DNA from: Bacteroidales bacterium
GTDB taxonomy: Bacteria > Bacteroidota > Bacteroidia > Bacteroidales > P3
Reading direction: 5' to 3'
DNA length: 36,256 nt
Assembly (NCBI GenBank): GCA_017645585.1
Contig: JAGCOF010000027.1
Location: 1 to 36,256 of the forward strand
The position numbers and the translations under genes are program-made. Below the pieces are notes generated by a model. The model did no database searches. It was not told where the DNA came from and saw only the letters and a program-made list of their open reading frames with translations. Shown piece by piece: positions 1 through 8,801 of the stretch. The stretch's first letter is position 1. Each line of letters starts with the position of its first letter.

Positions 1-2207
1 AGCAGACGTTCTTTAAGCTCTTTCTCCAGATAGTTGACGGTATCAACACTCTCGCTGAACACCACCAGCTTGCCTTCGAGGTTCTTGCTCTTGTCGAAGA
101 GTTCATCCTCCAGCATACTGACAAAGAGGTCCAACTTGGGGTCGGACTTCACCTTGTCCCATCGTTTGCAGAGTTTGTCCAACACCTCGGCATCGTATTC
201 CAGCATCGGCAAGAAATCAGGCTTGAAGTCGGAAGCACGGAATACAATCTCATTCTGTTCAAAGCCCTTACCGATGGCTAGCTCGATTATCTCGTCCAAC
301 TCCATACCGTCGGCTTGCAGTTTCTTTACATTCAGTTCGGGAGCGATGATCACCTTGTCCTCTTTGAACATTTTTATCATGCCATTGGTGGCGTCGAGTA
401 GCGTGTGTAGCGAACGGCGGAAAGCGTCGAAGCTACTCTCCAGACGCTTGACCATGTGGGTTTGGTAGATTCCGGCCAGAGAGTCGGCCATGTGTTTTGC
501 TGTTTTGCCAGACGGAATCTTGTAAGACGGGCAATATTCTATGGCTCTATATCGGGCATAGCGCAAGCCGCTGCCGTCGAACATCTCGGGGTTGTCATCC
601 TTCAGATTGGCTGTGGGCGTGTCTACCAACTTCTTGTAGGTCTCGACGAAGAGCATCAGCACCTCGGGCGACATCTGATAGGTGCGGTCGGTGGGGTCGA
701 GCAACTGCGGGAAATGAATCTCGCCGGCATAACGGGGTTAGTGCTGGATGTTGCTGCGGGTGCGACGCACCATCACCTTCTCCAACACAATGTGGCGCAT
801 CTGTTGGTTGATATCGTCGATATGACTGGTGAGGTAGTCGGCACTCAGTACGCGACGCTGCGACATAAGGCTTTTGAATTCCTTTATCCACGGGGCAAAG
901 GTGTCGGCGATGTTACTTATGCCATCGAGCGTACAGCGGGCAGTATCCTGGAACAGCAGCAGCTGGTTCTTGATATCTTCGGGCGTGTTATTGAGCGGGG
1001 TGGCCGAAAGCAGCAGTACACGCTTGCCACCCTTGACATTGCCCTTGTTGGGTCGTGCCGACTTGCAGATGCGCTGCAGCAGGTCGTAGTTGTCGTTGCT
1101 ATCGTGTCGGAAGTTGTGCGCTTCATCGACAATGATAAGGTCGTAATAGCCTGGTTGACTGAAGTTGTCAGATCCCTCAATCACCTTTTCCAAACTGCCA
1201 TTGGTGATAAAGTGACTGAATTTGTTTTTGATACGGAAGTCTGCAAAAGTGTCTTCCCAGTTGCTTTTAACCGCAGGTGGGAAGATGACGAGGATGCGGG
1301 TGTTGTCGCCATTGGCGGCGATGAAGCGCTGCGCAATCATAGCGGCCACCACAGTCTTGCCCAAACCCACCACGTCGGCAATGAAACAGCCACCGTGTTT
1401 CATCATAATGTCATATCCCTGCACCACAGCGTCGCGCTGATAGGTGAGGTTGTCGTAGTTGTCGGGCAGTTGTGGAATGAAATCATCTTCGACCTGGTTG
1501 CCGAAGTGGTCGATGAGCATCCGCATATAGAGCTCGTAGGGTGTGGGTTGATGCTCTTGTGGCGCAAGATGGGTCTTCCCGACGATATGGTTCACATCGT
1601 CCAAGGTCACCGGAATGGCATCGTTCCAGAGTTGCTGGAACTGTTCCTCGCAATAGTGCACATCGTCATAGTCCTTCATGGCCACATTGAGCTCGTAGCG
1701 AGGCGGCTCGGTGGTGCCGAGTCCTTGAGCGCTGAGGTTGCTGCTACCCATGATGACCCAGCCGTCGCTGTGTTCGCTGTGGTTCTTGGGCAGACAGAGG
1801 TAGAACTTGGCGTGGAGGTCTTTGGCGGGATGGATGCGCAGTTGCAGACGTCCACTCGAAACATCTTCACAGAACTGACGGATGCCCTCGTCCACCTCGG
1901 ATGAGTATTCCGACTGATAGACATCGCGAAGGAAATCTTCGCAGTATTGTTCCAAACTTACCTCCTTATCGCCAAAGAAGAGCTTGCCGGCTGCCTGCGA
2001 TTGACGGAAGAGGTTGTCGATATTGATGCCGACAAGAATCTTGATTTCCTGTGTGGCATCCAATTCCTGCCGCAGTTTGAAATATCCCGAAGAACGAAAA
2101 TAGCCAACAACAGCATGGAATATGTCGAAGTTGGCCATTGCAGAGGCGATGCCGTGGAACTTGTCCATCAGAGTCGACTCGATATTGTTGAAAAACTTGG
2201 TGCTCAT
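1..2207 (-). pseudogene. PLD-domain SNF2/DEAH helicase, interrupted by an in-frame stop and cut by the window edge
   Basis: The gene reads leftward from ATG 2205-2207. An earlier in-frame TTG at 2240 is less likely. Residues 1-200 form a phospholipase D-like domain with one HxK motif (H132, K134) followed by GSSNLS (154-159). Residues 250-489 form an SF2 helicase lobe: YQRDA (256-260), Walker A DVVGLGKT (278-285), DEAH (361-364) and SAT (401-403). After codon 489 comes TAA at 738-740. The same frame then stays open for about 245 more codons to position 1 and reads as the rest of the family (PRYAGEIHFPQL just after the stop; LVVFSES near the edge, as in helicase lobe 2). This looks like one gene with a single nonsense change, probably Tyr to stop, rather than two genes. 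PLD-helicase proteins are often found in mobile or defence regions; that role is inferred here. An assembly error is possible. Confidence 0.8.
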
Positions 2208-2260
2208 AAGGCTTGGCGTTTGTCGCGCTTCGCCTTTCAAAGAAAAAAGTTATCCGTGAT

Positions 2261-2367
2261 ACTTTCAATGTACCCGAGGATTTACTGGACTACCTACTAC
2301 CATACAAGAAAGCACACGGATAAGCCGCGTGCGTTCCGCTTTCTTGGCAGGTAGTACATTGAAAAGT
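2261..2367. repeat. Imperfect nested inverted repeat in the helicase leader
   Basis: ACTTTCAATGTAC (2261-2273) faces GTACATTGAAAAGT (2354-2367), identical apart from one extra A. Inside, AAGAAAGC (2306-2313) faces GCTTTCTT (2338-2345), and CTACCT near 2290 faces AGGTAG near 2349. Just outside, GTCCAGT followed by TTCGGGTAC (about 2368-2385) is a second inverted, diverged copy of the stretch at about 2270-2291. No transposase is present. It could be the remnant of a small palindromic mobile element or a leader RNA structure. Confidence 0.55.
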
Positions 2368-2487
2368 GTCCAGTTTTTCGGGTACTCCAAAGAAAAGCAA
2401 AAACGCTTATAAATTATGTATTTATCTTATACTATTGTTCTTATTTTATGTTGATTTATTAATTACTATTATTTTTTTTTCACGCTG

Positions 2488-2520
2488 CAAAGATAGTAAT
2501 ATTTTTTTGATTACACAAAA
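2488..2520 (-). promoter_or_regulatory. Bacteroidota promoter for the PLD-helicase gene
   Basis: On the minus strand a TTTTG (-33, 2516-2520) and TATCTTTG (-7, 2488-2495) are separated by 20 nt, matching the primary sigma factor consensus of Bacteroidota. Transcription would start near 2480 and give a long leader of about 270 nt, which contains the imperfect hairpin at 2261-2367. Confidence 0.7.
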
Positions 2521-2569
2521 GTTTTTGTTAGGGAACACCTGATGGAGCAGCGATAGAACGGCGTAAGTA

Positions 2570-2646
2570 TATTGGAGGTACACCGGAAGTACCCTTTTGT
2601 TAAGATAGAATTACCCTAGAGTTATCCTAGAGTTAGTATAGAGTTA
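2570..2646. repeat. 11-nt periodic array (locus D)
   Basis: Seven consecutive 11-nt units end in GTA or TTA. The last three are nearly identical: CCCTAGAGTTA (2614), TCCTAGAGTTA (2625) and GTATAGAGTTA (2636). The first four (2570, 2581, 2592, 2603) are diverged. The period equals that of the arrays at 11055, 22594 and 30228, and the GAGTT core resembles their TCGGAGTTG unit. There are no spacers, so it is not a CRISPR. Eleven is not a multiple of three, which argues against coding. Confidence 0.6.
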
Positions 2647-2687
2647 AAATAGCGACGGTATAGGAATGCAAGGTCTCCTTATCATGT

Positions 2688-2715
2688 TGTATATTATTCT
2701 ATAGAATAATATACA
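2688..2715. repeat. 28-bp perfect AT-rich palindrome
   Basis: TGTATATTATTCTA followed directly by its exact reverse complement, centred at 2701/2702 with no spacer. It lies in the gap between the proS 3' end and the helicase leader. It could extrude as a cruciform or serve as a dimeric binding site; function unknown. Confidence 0.7.
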
Positions 2716-2748
2716 TGAAAGAATAGGGCAACAATGCAACAAAGAATA

Positions 2749-2775
2749 GGCTGCTGTGCAAAAAGTACAGCAGCC
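2749..2775 (-). terminator. Hairpin terminator downstream of proS
   Basis: GGCTGCTGT (2749-2757) and ACAGCAGCC (2767-2775) form a perfect 9-bp stem with a 9-nt loop, 24 nt past the proS stop. On the minus strand it is followed by a weakly T-rich stretch (TATTCTTTG). On the plus strand AATTTT follows, so it might work in both directions. Confidence 0.55.
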
Positions 2776-2799
2776 AATTTTAGATGCAGAGGTTGCAAA

Positions 2800-4272
2800 T
2801 CAGTAGCTGCGAGCGAAGACGACGCGGCGGTGGCTGGGCTTGCCGCTGTAGATGCACTTGCCCTCCTCGTCGGGAGCGTCGTAGGGGATGCAACGGATGG
2901 TGGCCTTGGTCTCCTCCTTGATGCGTTCTTCGGTCTCGGCGGTGCCGTCCCAATGGCAGAGCAGGAAGCCGTTCTTTTCAATCTCGGTCTTGAATTCTTC
3001 CCAGCTGTCGACCTTGCGGGTCATGCTGGCGCGGAAGTCGGCGGCCTTCTTAAAGAGGTTCGCCTGGATGGTCTCCATGAGCTCATAGACGTGGTCGGCA
3101 ATGCCTTCGATGGGCATGGTGATTTTCTCCAGTGTATCGCGGCGGCAGACCTCGCAGGTGCCATTCTCCAGGTCGCGCGGACCAATGGCGAGGCGCACGG
3201 GGACGCCCTTGAACTCATACTCGTTGAACTTCCAGCCGGGCTTGTACTCGGGACGGTTGTCATATTTCACCACGAGACCTTTGGCCTCGAGGGCTTTCAC
3301 TATGGGAGCGATGTGCTCGTCGAGCTGTCGCTGCTGCTCGTCGCTCTTGCAGATGGGGACGATGGCCACATGGATGGGAGCCAGACGCGGCGGCAGAACG
3401 AGACCGTTGTCGTCAGAGTGGGTCATGATAAGGGCGCCCATGAGGCGTGTGCTGACGCCCCAAGAGGTGGCCCATACGTATTCGAGCTGGTTCTGCTTAT
3501 TGAGGAACTGCACCTCGAAGGCCTTGGCGAAGTTCTGACCTAGGAAGTGGCTGGTGCCGGCCTGCAAGGCCTTACCATCCTGCATCATGGCCTCGATGCA
3601 GAGAGTGTCGAGGGCGCCGGCGAAGCGCTCGTTGGGACTCTTGTGGCCTTTGATGACAGGCACAGCCATGTATTGCTCCGCAAAGTCGCCGTAGACGTCA
3701 AGCATGCGGCGGGCCTCCTCCTCGGCCTCCTCACGGGTGGCGTGGGCGGTGTGTCCCTCCTGCCACAGGAACTCGGCGGTGCGAAGGAACATGCGGGTGC
3801 GCATCTCCCAGCGCACCACATTGGCCCATTGGTTGCAGAGGATGGGAAGGTCGCGGTAGGACTTAATCCAATTCTTATAGGTGCTCCAGATGATGGTCTC
3901 GGAGGTGGGGCGCACAACAAGCTCTTCCTCGAGCTTGGCGTTGGGGTCAACCACCACGCCGCTGCCATCGGGGGCGTTCATCAGGCGGTGGTGGGTCACC
4001 ACGGCGCATTCCTTGGCGAAACCTTCAACATGCTCGGCCTCGCGGCTGAGGAAGGACTTGGGAATGAAGAGCGGGAAATAAGCGTTAACGTGGCCGGTGG
4101 CCTTGAACATGCTGTCAAGCTGGCGCTGCATCTTCTCCCAGATGGCATAGCCGTAGGGTTTTATGACCATGCAACCGCGGACGGCACTCTGCTCGGCGAG
4201 GTCGGCACGCACCACAAGTTCGTTGTACCATTCGGAGTAGTTTTCACTGCGTTTAGGAAAGTCTTTTGCCAT
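2800..4272 (-). CDS. proS: Prolyl-tRNA synthetase (archaeal/eukaryotic type)
   Basis: 490 aa class II aminoacyl-tRNA synthetase that charges tRNA-Pro in the cytoplasm. The class II core starts near the N-terminus ([12 protein letters not shown], residues 10-21). A motif 2 region with [20 protein letters not shown] is followed by the family signature GHTAH, and motif 3 lies around residues 250-290. The C-terminal part has cysteine pairs (CEVC, later two single Cys) and ends in a Tyr, as in the short ProS type found in Archaea, Eukarya and most Bacteroidota. This type lacks the editing insertion of the long bacterial enzyme. The length fits the family. The gene stands alone and diverges from the barrel-protein gene. 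A weak TAATTTTG at 4332-4339 on the minus strand could be its -7 element. Confidence 0.97.
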   Translation of the reverse strand: MAKDFPKRSENYSEWYNELVVRADLAEQSAVRGCMVIKPYGYAIWEKMQRQLDSMFKATGHVNAYFPLFIPKSFLSREAEHVEGFAKECAVVTHHRLMNAPDGSGVVVDPNAKLEEELVVRPTSETIIWSTYKNWIKSYRDLPILCNQWANVVRWEMRTRMFLRTAEFLWQEGHTAHATREEAEEEARRMLDVYGDFAEQYMAVPVIKGHKSPNERFAGALDTLCIEAMMQDGKALQAGTSHFLGQNFAKAFEVQFLNKQNQLEYVWATSWGVSTRLMGALIMTHSDDNGLVLPPRLAPIHVAIVPICKSDEQQRQLDEHIAPIVKALEAKGLVVKYDNRPEYKPGWKFNEYEFKGVPVRLAIGPRDLENGTCEVCRRDTLEKITMPIEGIADHVYELMETIQANLFKKAADFRASMTRKVDSWEEFKTEIEKNGFLLCHWDGTAETEERIKEETKATIRCIPYDAPDEEGKCIYSGKPSHRRVVFARSY

Positions 4273-4357
4273 ATTTTTATTTTATCTCTTATACAATAAA
4301 CAGCGTAAATTGTCGTTTTCAAAAACGGTTGCAAAATTACAGAAAAAAACGCACGTG

Positions 4358-5200
4358 GTGAAATCTTTTCTCAACATAATAGGCAAACAACTGATACTCA
4401 TCACCTTTTTAGGCTCCCTTACCATGAGTGCGGGGGCGCAGGTGAAGTTGACGGTGGACACCTTGGAGTGCCATATTGTCAGTTTTTCGGTCGGGGTGCT
4501 GGCACCCGCCTGGGGTTCACACACAGGTGGCATGCCCAACGGAAGCATGTCCGATTTGTACAAGTCACCCTACATCGACTTCGGTCTGGAATGGAACTAC
4601 AAATACCAGAACAATTGGATGCTCACCTTCGATGCTGACATGTGGTTCGGCGGCTCGAGCGACAACCTGCAGCAACGCGAGGTGCGCATGGGCAATGTGT
4701 TCACCAGCGGAGGATACGCCATGAGCTGGGGCGGTTACGACGGTGTAGTGACAGCCTACAACCGAGGCCTTGCTGCGCGTCCGGGCGTAGCCAAAATCAT
4801 CACCGTGCTGCCCAAAAATCCCAATTCAGGTATCCTGCTGAAGCTCAGCGGGGGCTGGTTCATGCAGAAGACCGTTTTCACCCAGGACTTCAACCAGACG
4901 CCCGTGCCGCAGCTCAGCGGCAACTACGCCAAGCTCTATGACCACCTGCGCAATGGTGCCATACTCACCGAGAGCATCGGCTTCGTGTACATGAGCAACT
5001 ACTCCTCCTATATCAATGTCAAACTGACCTTCGACTTGAGCCAATGCTGGAGCTGGTCCTCGCGTCCCTACACCATCGACAACCTGATGGGCCTCAGCGG
5101 CAAGGACCACAACACCTACTTCGACCTGCTCTACGGCATCCGGCTCACCTGGATGTTCCCCTTCACGGGCAAAACAACCTACGACTATTACTATTATTGA
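4358..5200 (+). CDS. Putative outer-membrane beta-barrel protein
   Basis: No named family recognised. I start it at GTG 4358, which gives a clean signal peptide (MKSFLNIIGKQLILITFLGS, then AGA before Q). The frame is open back to a TTG at 4310. The mature part (about 255 aa) is rich in aromatic residues with alternating strands such as SPYIDFGLEWNYKYQ, a GGYAMSWGGYDG turn region, and a YYYY C-terminus, typical of small Bacteroidota outer-membrane barrels. It is 12 nt upstream of waaA on the same strand, so it probably heads the envelope operon. Its position beside lipopolysaccharide and Omp85 genes suggests an envelope role; that is inference. Confidence 0.8.
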   Translation: MKSFLNIIGKQLILITFLGSLTMSAGAQVKLTVDTLECHIVSFSVGVLAPAWGSHTGGMPNGSMSDLYKSPYIDFGLEWNYKYQNNWMLTFDADMWFGGSSDNLQQREVRMGNVFTSGGYAMSWGGYDGVVTAYNRGLAARPGVAKIITVLPKNPNSGILLKLSGGWFMQKTVFTQDFNQTPVPQLSGNYAKLYDHLRNGAILTESIGFVYMSNYSSYINVKLTFDLSQCWSWSSRPYTIDNLMGLSGKDHNTYFDLLYGIRLTWMFPFTGKTTYDYYYY

Positions 5201-5212
5201 TTTAGCAAGAAT

Positions 5213-6451
5213 ATGAGACTTCTTTACTCCATAGGAATTCTGCTTTACTCGTTCGGAGTACGTCTGGCAGCCTTCTTCGGGCACACCAAAGCGCGCCAGA
5301 TGGTGCGCGGCTGGTGCAACACCCCGTTCTCCGAGTACCGTTTTCCTTTCTACAACCGGCCCACGGTGTGGTTCCACGCCTCGAGTCTCGGTGAATTCGA
5401 GCAGGCACGGCCCGTCATGGAGCGCTACCGCCAGCTGCACCCCGACCACCGCATCCTGCTTACTTTCTTCTCCCCTTCGGGTTTCGAGGTGAGGAAGAAC
5501 TACGAGGGCGCCGACGCAGTGTGCTACCTGCCGCCCGACACGCTGAAGAACGCGCGCCAGCTGGTGGCAGTGGTGCACCCTGTGGCGGTATTCTTCGTCA
5601 AGTATGACTTCTGGTTCAACTACCTGCACGAGCTTCGCGACAAGAACGTCCCCATCTACCTCTTCTCGGCCATCTTTCGCCCTCAGCAGTATTTCTTCCG
5701 CCCCTGGGGTCATTGGTATCTGCAGAAACTGCGCGACTGCTACCGCCACATCTTTGTGCAGGACGAGGCCAGCCTGCAGTTGCTGCAGCGCTATGGGGTG
5801 ACCCGTTGCTCCATTGCCGGCGACACGCGCTTCGACCGCGTGCACCAGATTGCCCAATCGGCCGAAGGCAATACCGTGGTAGAGGAATTCCTCAAAGACT
5901 ACAAAGGCAAGGTGCTCATTTGCGGCAGCACATGGCTACCCGACGAGAAGATACTTGCCAAAGCCAGCAGCAACACATGGTGGCCCGAGCGGGTCATCAT
6001 TGCGCCGCACGTCATCAACGAGGAACACCTCAAACAGATTGAAACCCTCTTCCCCGAAAGCGTAAGATATTCCAGCTTATCCAAGGAGGCAAAAAAAGCC
6101 AAGGTCCTTATCATCGACAACATCGGCATGCTAGCCAAACTCTACCGCTACGCCGACGTAGCCTATATCGGCGGCGGCTTCGGTGTGGGCATACACAACA
6201 TCCTAGAGGCCGTCACCTTCGGCAAACCCGTCATCTTCGGTCCCAACTACCGGAAGTTCAAGGAGGCACGCGACATTATCGCCCGTGGTGGCGGTTGGTC
6301 TATCAAAAGTGAGAAAGAACTGACCACCGACTGTCTGGGCCGCCTGCTGACCGACCCCGACGCCTACAGCACAGCCGCGCAAGCCTGCCAGAAATACATG
6401 GAGGAGAACCTCGGAAGCACCGATATCATCATCCGCACTGTTGAAAGCTAA
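5213..6451 (+). CDS. waaA: 3-deoxy-D-manno-octulosonic acid (Kdo) transferase
   Basis: 412 aa, GT30 family (WaaA/KdtA). It transfers Kdo from CMP-Kdo to lipid IVA at the cytoplasmic face of the inner membrane, the step joining lipid A to the core sugars. It has an N-terminal hydrophobic anchor (residues 2-22), the conserved HASSLGEFEQ segment with the presumed catalytic Glu61, FVKYDFWFNYL for the middle of the first Rossmann domain, and a C-terminal domain with GGGFGVGIHNILEA and FGPNY for CMP-Kdo binding. The length is normal. Its last codons overlap the TTG start of tamL by 11 nt, implying translational coupling. Confidence 0.96.
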   Translation: MRLLYSIGILLYSFGVRLAAFFGHTKARQMVRGWCNTPFSEYRFPFYNRPTVWFHASSLGEFEQARPVMERYRQLHPDHRILLTFFSPSGFEVRKNYEGADAVCYLPPDTLKNARQLVAVVHPVAVFFVKYDFWFNYLHELRDKNVPIYLFSAIFRPQQYFFRPWGHWYLQKLRDCYRHIFVQDEASLQLLQRYGVTRCSIAGDTRFDRVHQIAQSAEGNTVVEEFLKDYKGKVLICGSTWLPDEKILAKASSNTWWPERVIIAPHVINEEHLKQIETLFPESVRYSSLSKEAKKAKVLIIDNIGMLAKLYRYADVAYIGGGFGVGIHNILEAVTFGKPVIFGPNYRKFKEARDIIARGGGWSIKSEKELTTDCLGRLLTDPDAYSTAAQACQKYMEENLGSTDIIIRTVES

Positions 6452-8801
6452 AGCGCCACATATCATCCTCCTCATCCTCGCCACGAGCCTCTTCACCTCG
6501 TGCTACACCTACCGCTACATGGACGAGGGGGAGCATGTGCTCTATCACAACGAGTTCGACATCACGATGGCCGACAGCAGCACCGTCACTCCCGAAGTGA
6601 AGGACGCCCTAAAGAATGTGCAGACCTTCAGTTTCCAGAAGCCAAACACTCGCTTCCTCGGCATCAAGCCGCTGCGCATGAGCATGGCCATCTACGGCAT
6701 CGCCAACCCCAAGGACAAATCAATCGTGGGACGCTATTTCCGCACCCTGGGACAGGCACCTGTGGTGTATGACTCCGACCGCTCCAAGCGCACCACCCAG
6801 CAACTGCAACAGCTGCTGCAATCGAAGGGCTGCTTTAACTCCACCGTCACCTTCGACACCCTGAAGCTCACCAAGCACAACATCACCATCGGCTACCACA
6901 TCGCCGCCTCGCCGCGCTACACCATTGACGAGGTGGTCTACCGCACCGAAAACCGCGGCGTCGACAGCCTACTGCACCTCTGGAGCTCCAACGCCCTCAT
7001 CCGTGCCGGACAGCCCTACGATCAGGACAACATAGCCGCCGAGCGCGCCCGCATCATCAACAACCTACGCGAATCAGGCTACTACCACGCCACCAGCGAC
7101 CTCGTCACCTTCATGGTCGACACCACCTACTCCACCAACCAGCTCAGCATCGACGTGCTCGTCGACGGCAGCACCCTGCAGGTCTACCACATCAACAACA
7201 TCTATATCTACCCCAACCCCACCACCAGCGGCCGAAACGACACCCTCATCCACACCTACTTCACGCCGCGCAACCACATCGACTACAAGTTTGTCTACTC
7301 CGAGCCCATGACGCTCCACCCCCAGACCATCAGCCGCGCCATGATGCTCTTCCCCGGCATGACCTACCGTCCGCGCTACATCACCAACACCTACAACTCG
7401 CTCCTTTCGCTGCGCAACTTCAAATACATCAATGTAGACTTCAGCGAGTCACCATCCTCAACCGACTCCCTGCCGCTGGTCGACGCCCATGTGCGCCTCA
7501 TCAACGCCACCCAGCAGCGCCTTTCCCTCTCGCTCGAGCTCACCAACGCCTCGCCCCTTGGCGGCAGCGACAGCGGCAACTTCTTCCTCGGCGGCAACCT
7601 CGGCGTGGAGACCTCGCTCGAATACCAGCACAAGAACCTCTTCGGCGGCGCCGAACTGCTGCGCGTCAAAGGGTCGCTCCTCCTCGAGCTGCCCAAGCTC
7701 AACCTCGGCAGCGCCAGCGGCAGCCTGCACAACGACTTCTCGGCCTTCGAGGCCACCCTCGACGCCACCCTCGACATGCCCGTCTTCCTCATCCCCTTCT
7801 CTGAGCAATTCATCGTCTGGCAACGTTCCAAGCCCCATACCCTGCTCAGCCTTGGCGGCAGCTACCAATACCGCTACTACTTCGAGCGCATCCTCGCCAA
7901 CACCTCCTTCGGTTACTCCTGGAGCCATTCGCGCACCGCCTCCAACCAGGTGCTACCCATCGAGCTCACCTTCGTCCGCATGCTCTCCGTCGATGAGAGC
8001 TTCGCCGCCCGCATGAACAGCCTCAACGACCTGCGCCTCAAGTATCAATACAGCAGCCACTTCATCATGGACGCCCGCTACGACTACACCTACTCCAACC
8101 AGCAGTACGGCACCCGCAACAACTTCCACGCGCTGCACCTCAGCGTCGAAAGCGCGGGCAACCTGCTGGCCGGCATCGGAAGTCTGGCTTCGGCACCCAC
8201 CGACGAGAACGGCGTGCAGCAAATCTTCGGCGTCCCCTACTCGCAATACATACGCCTCGGCGGCGAATGGACCCGCTACCGCTACGTAGGCACCCGCAGC
8301 ACCCTCGTAGCCCGCCTGCTCGTCGGTGCCGGCCTGCCCTACGGCAACTCCATCTCCATGCCCTACGAAAAGAGCTTCTTCGGTGGCGGCCCCACCACCA
8401 TGCGTGCCTGGCAGCTGCGTCGCCTCGGCCCCGGCAGCTACACCGCCGGCGGCGACCTCCTCGAGCGTGTGGGCGACCTGCAGCTCATCCTCAACCTCGA
8501 AAGCCGTTTCCCCATCGTCAGCATCCTCGAGGGCGCCCTCTTCAGTGACATCGGCAACGTGTGGCTCTTCAACGCCTCCGAGCAGTATCGCGATGGCGAA
8601 ATCAAGTGGAACAGTCTCCCCTCCGAGCTGGCCGTCGGCGTGGGCTTCGGCCTCCGCATCAACGTCTCCATCGCCACCCTCCGCGTCGACTTCGCCATAC
8701 CGCTCTACGACCCAGGCTACGCCGACGACCTCCGCTGGCGTCCGGCCCATTGGGGCTTCAACCAAATCGTTACCAACTTCGGCATCAACTATCCCTTCTA
8801 A
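6441..8801 (+). CDS. tamL: Omp85-family lipoprotein, TamL type
   Basis: 786 aa. The N-terminus is a lipoprotein signal (LFTSC, lipidated Cys21). POTRA-like repeats follow (for example the segments beginning YTIDEVVYRTE and YHINNIYIYPN). The C-terminal half is a 16-strand-type barrel with the Omp85 motif FFGGGPTTMRAW, a variant of the loop motif VRGF/Y, and it ends in Phe. Bacteroidota are known to have such a lipid-anchored TamA relative, TamL, working with TamB; no tamB lies in this window. The start is TTG 6441, inside the waaA end; the signal peptide begins immediately and no ATG is near. Codon use is strongly C-ending. BamA is the main alternative, but the lipobox argues against it. Confidence 0.88.
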   Translation: MKAKAPHIILLILATSLFTSCYTYRYMDEGEHVLYHNEFDITMADSSTVTPEVKDALKNVQTFSFQKPNTRFLGIKPLRMSMAIYGIANPKDKSIVGRYFRTLGQAPVVYDSDRSKRTTQQLQQLLQSKGCFNSTVTFDTLKLTKHNITIGYHIAASPRYTIDEVVYRTENRGVDSLLHLWSSNALIRAGQPYDQDNIAAERARIINNLRESGYYHATSDLVTFMVDTTYSTNQLSIDVLVDGSTLQVYHINNIYIYPNPTTSGRNDTLIHTYFTPRNHIDYKFVYSEPMTLHPQTISRAMMLFPGMTYRPRYITNTYNSLLSLRNFKYINVDFSESPSSTDSLPLVDAHVRLINATQQRLSLSLELTNASPLGGSDSGNFFLGGNLGVETSLEYQHKNLFGGAELLRVKGSLLLELPKLNLGSASGSLHNDFSAFEATLDATLDMPVFLIPFSEQFIVWQRSKPHTLLSLGGSYQYRYYFERILANTSFGYSWSHSRTASNQVLPIELTFVRMLSVDESFAARMNSLNDLRLKYQYSSHFIMDARYDYTYSNQQYGTRNNFHALHLSVESAGNLLAGIGSLASAPTDENGVQQIFGVPYSQYIRLGGEWTRYRYVGTRSTLVARLLVGAGLPYGNSISMPYEKSFFGGGPTTMRAWQLRRLGPGSYTAGGDLLERVGDLQLILNLESRFPIVSILEGALFSDIGNVWLFNASEQYRDGEIKWNSLPSELAVGVGFGLRINVSIATLRVDFAIPLYDPGYADDLRWRPAHWGFNQIVTNFGINYPF

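Noticed and set aside
738-740. Stop-codon reassignment or programmed readthrough of TAA
   Set aside because: TAA ends many other genes in this window normally, and no recoding signal is visible. A simple nonsense change is the plainer explanation.
456-1904. A 482-codon open frame on the plus strand
   Set aside because: It is the complement of the PLD-helicase gene, whose motifs on the minus strand are unmistakable.
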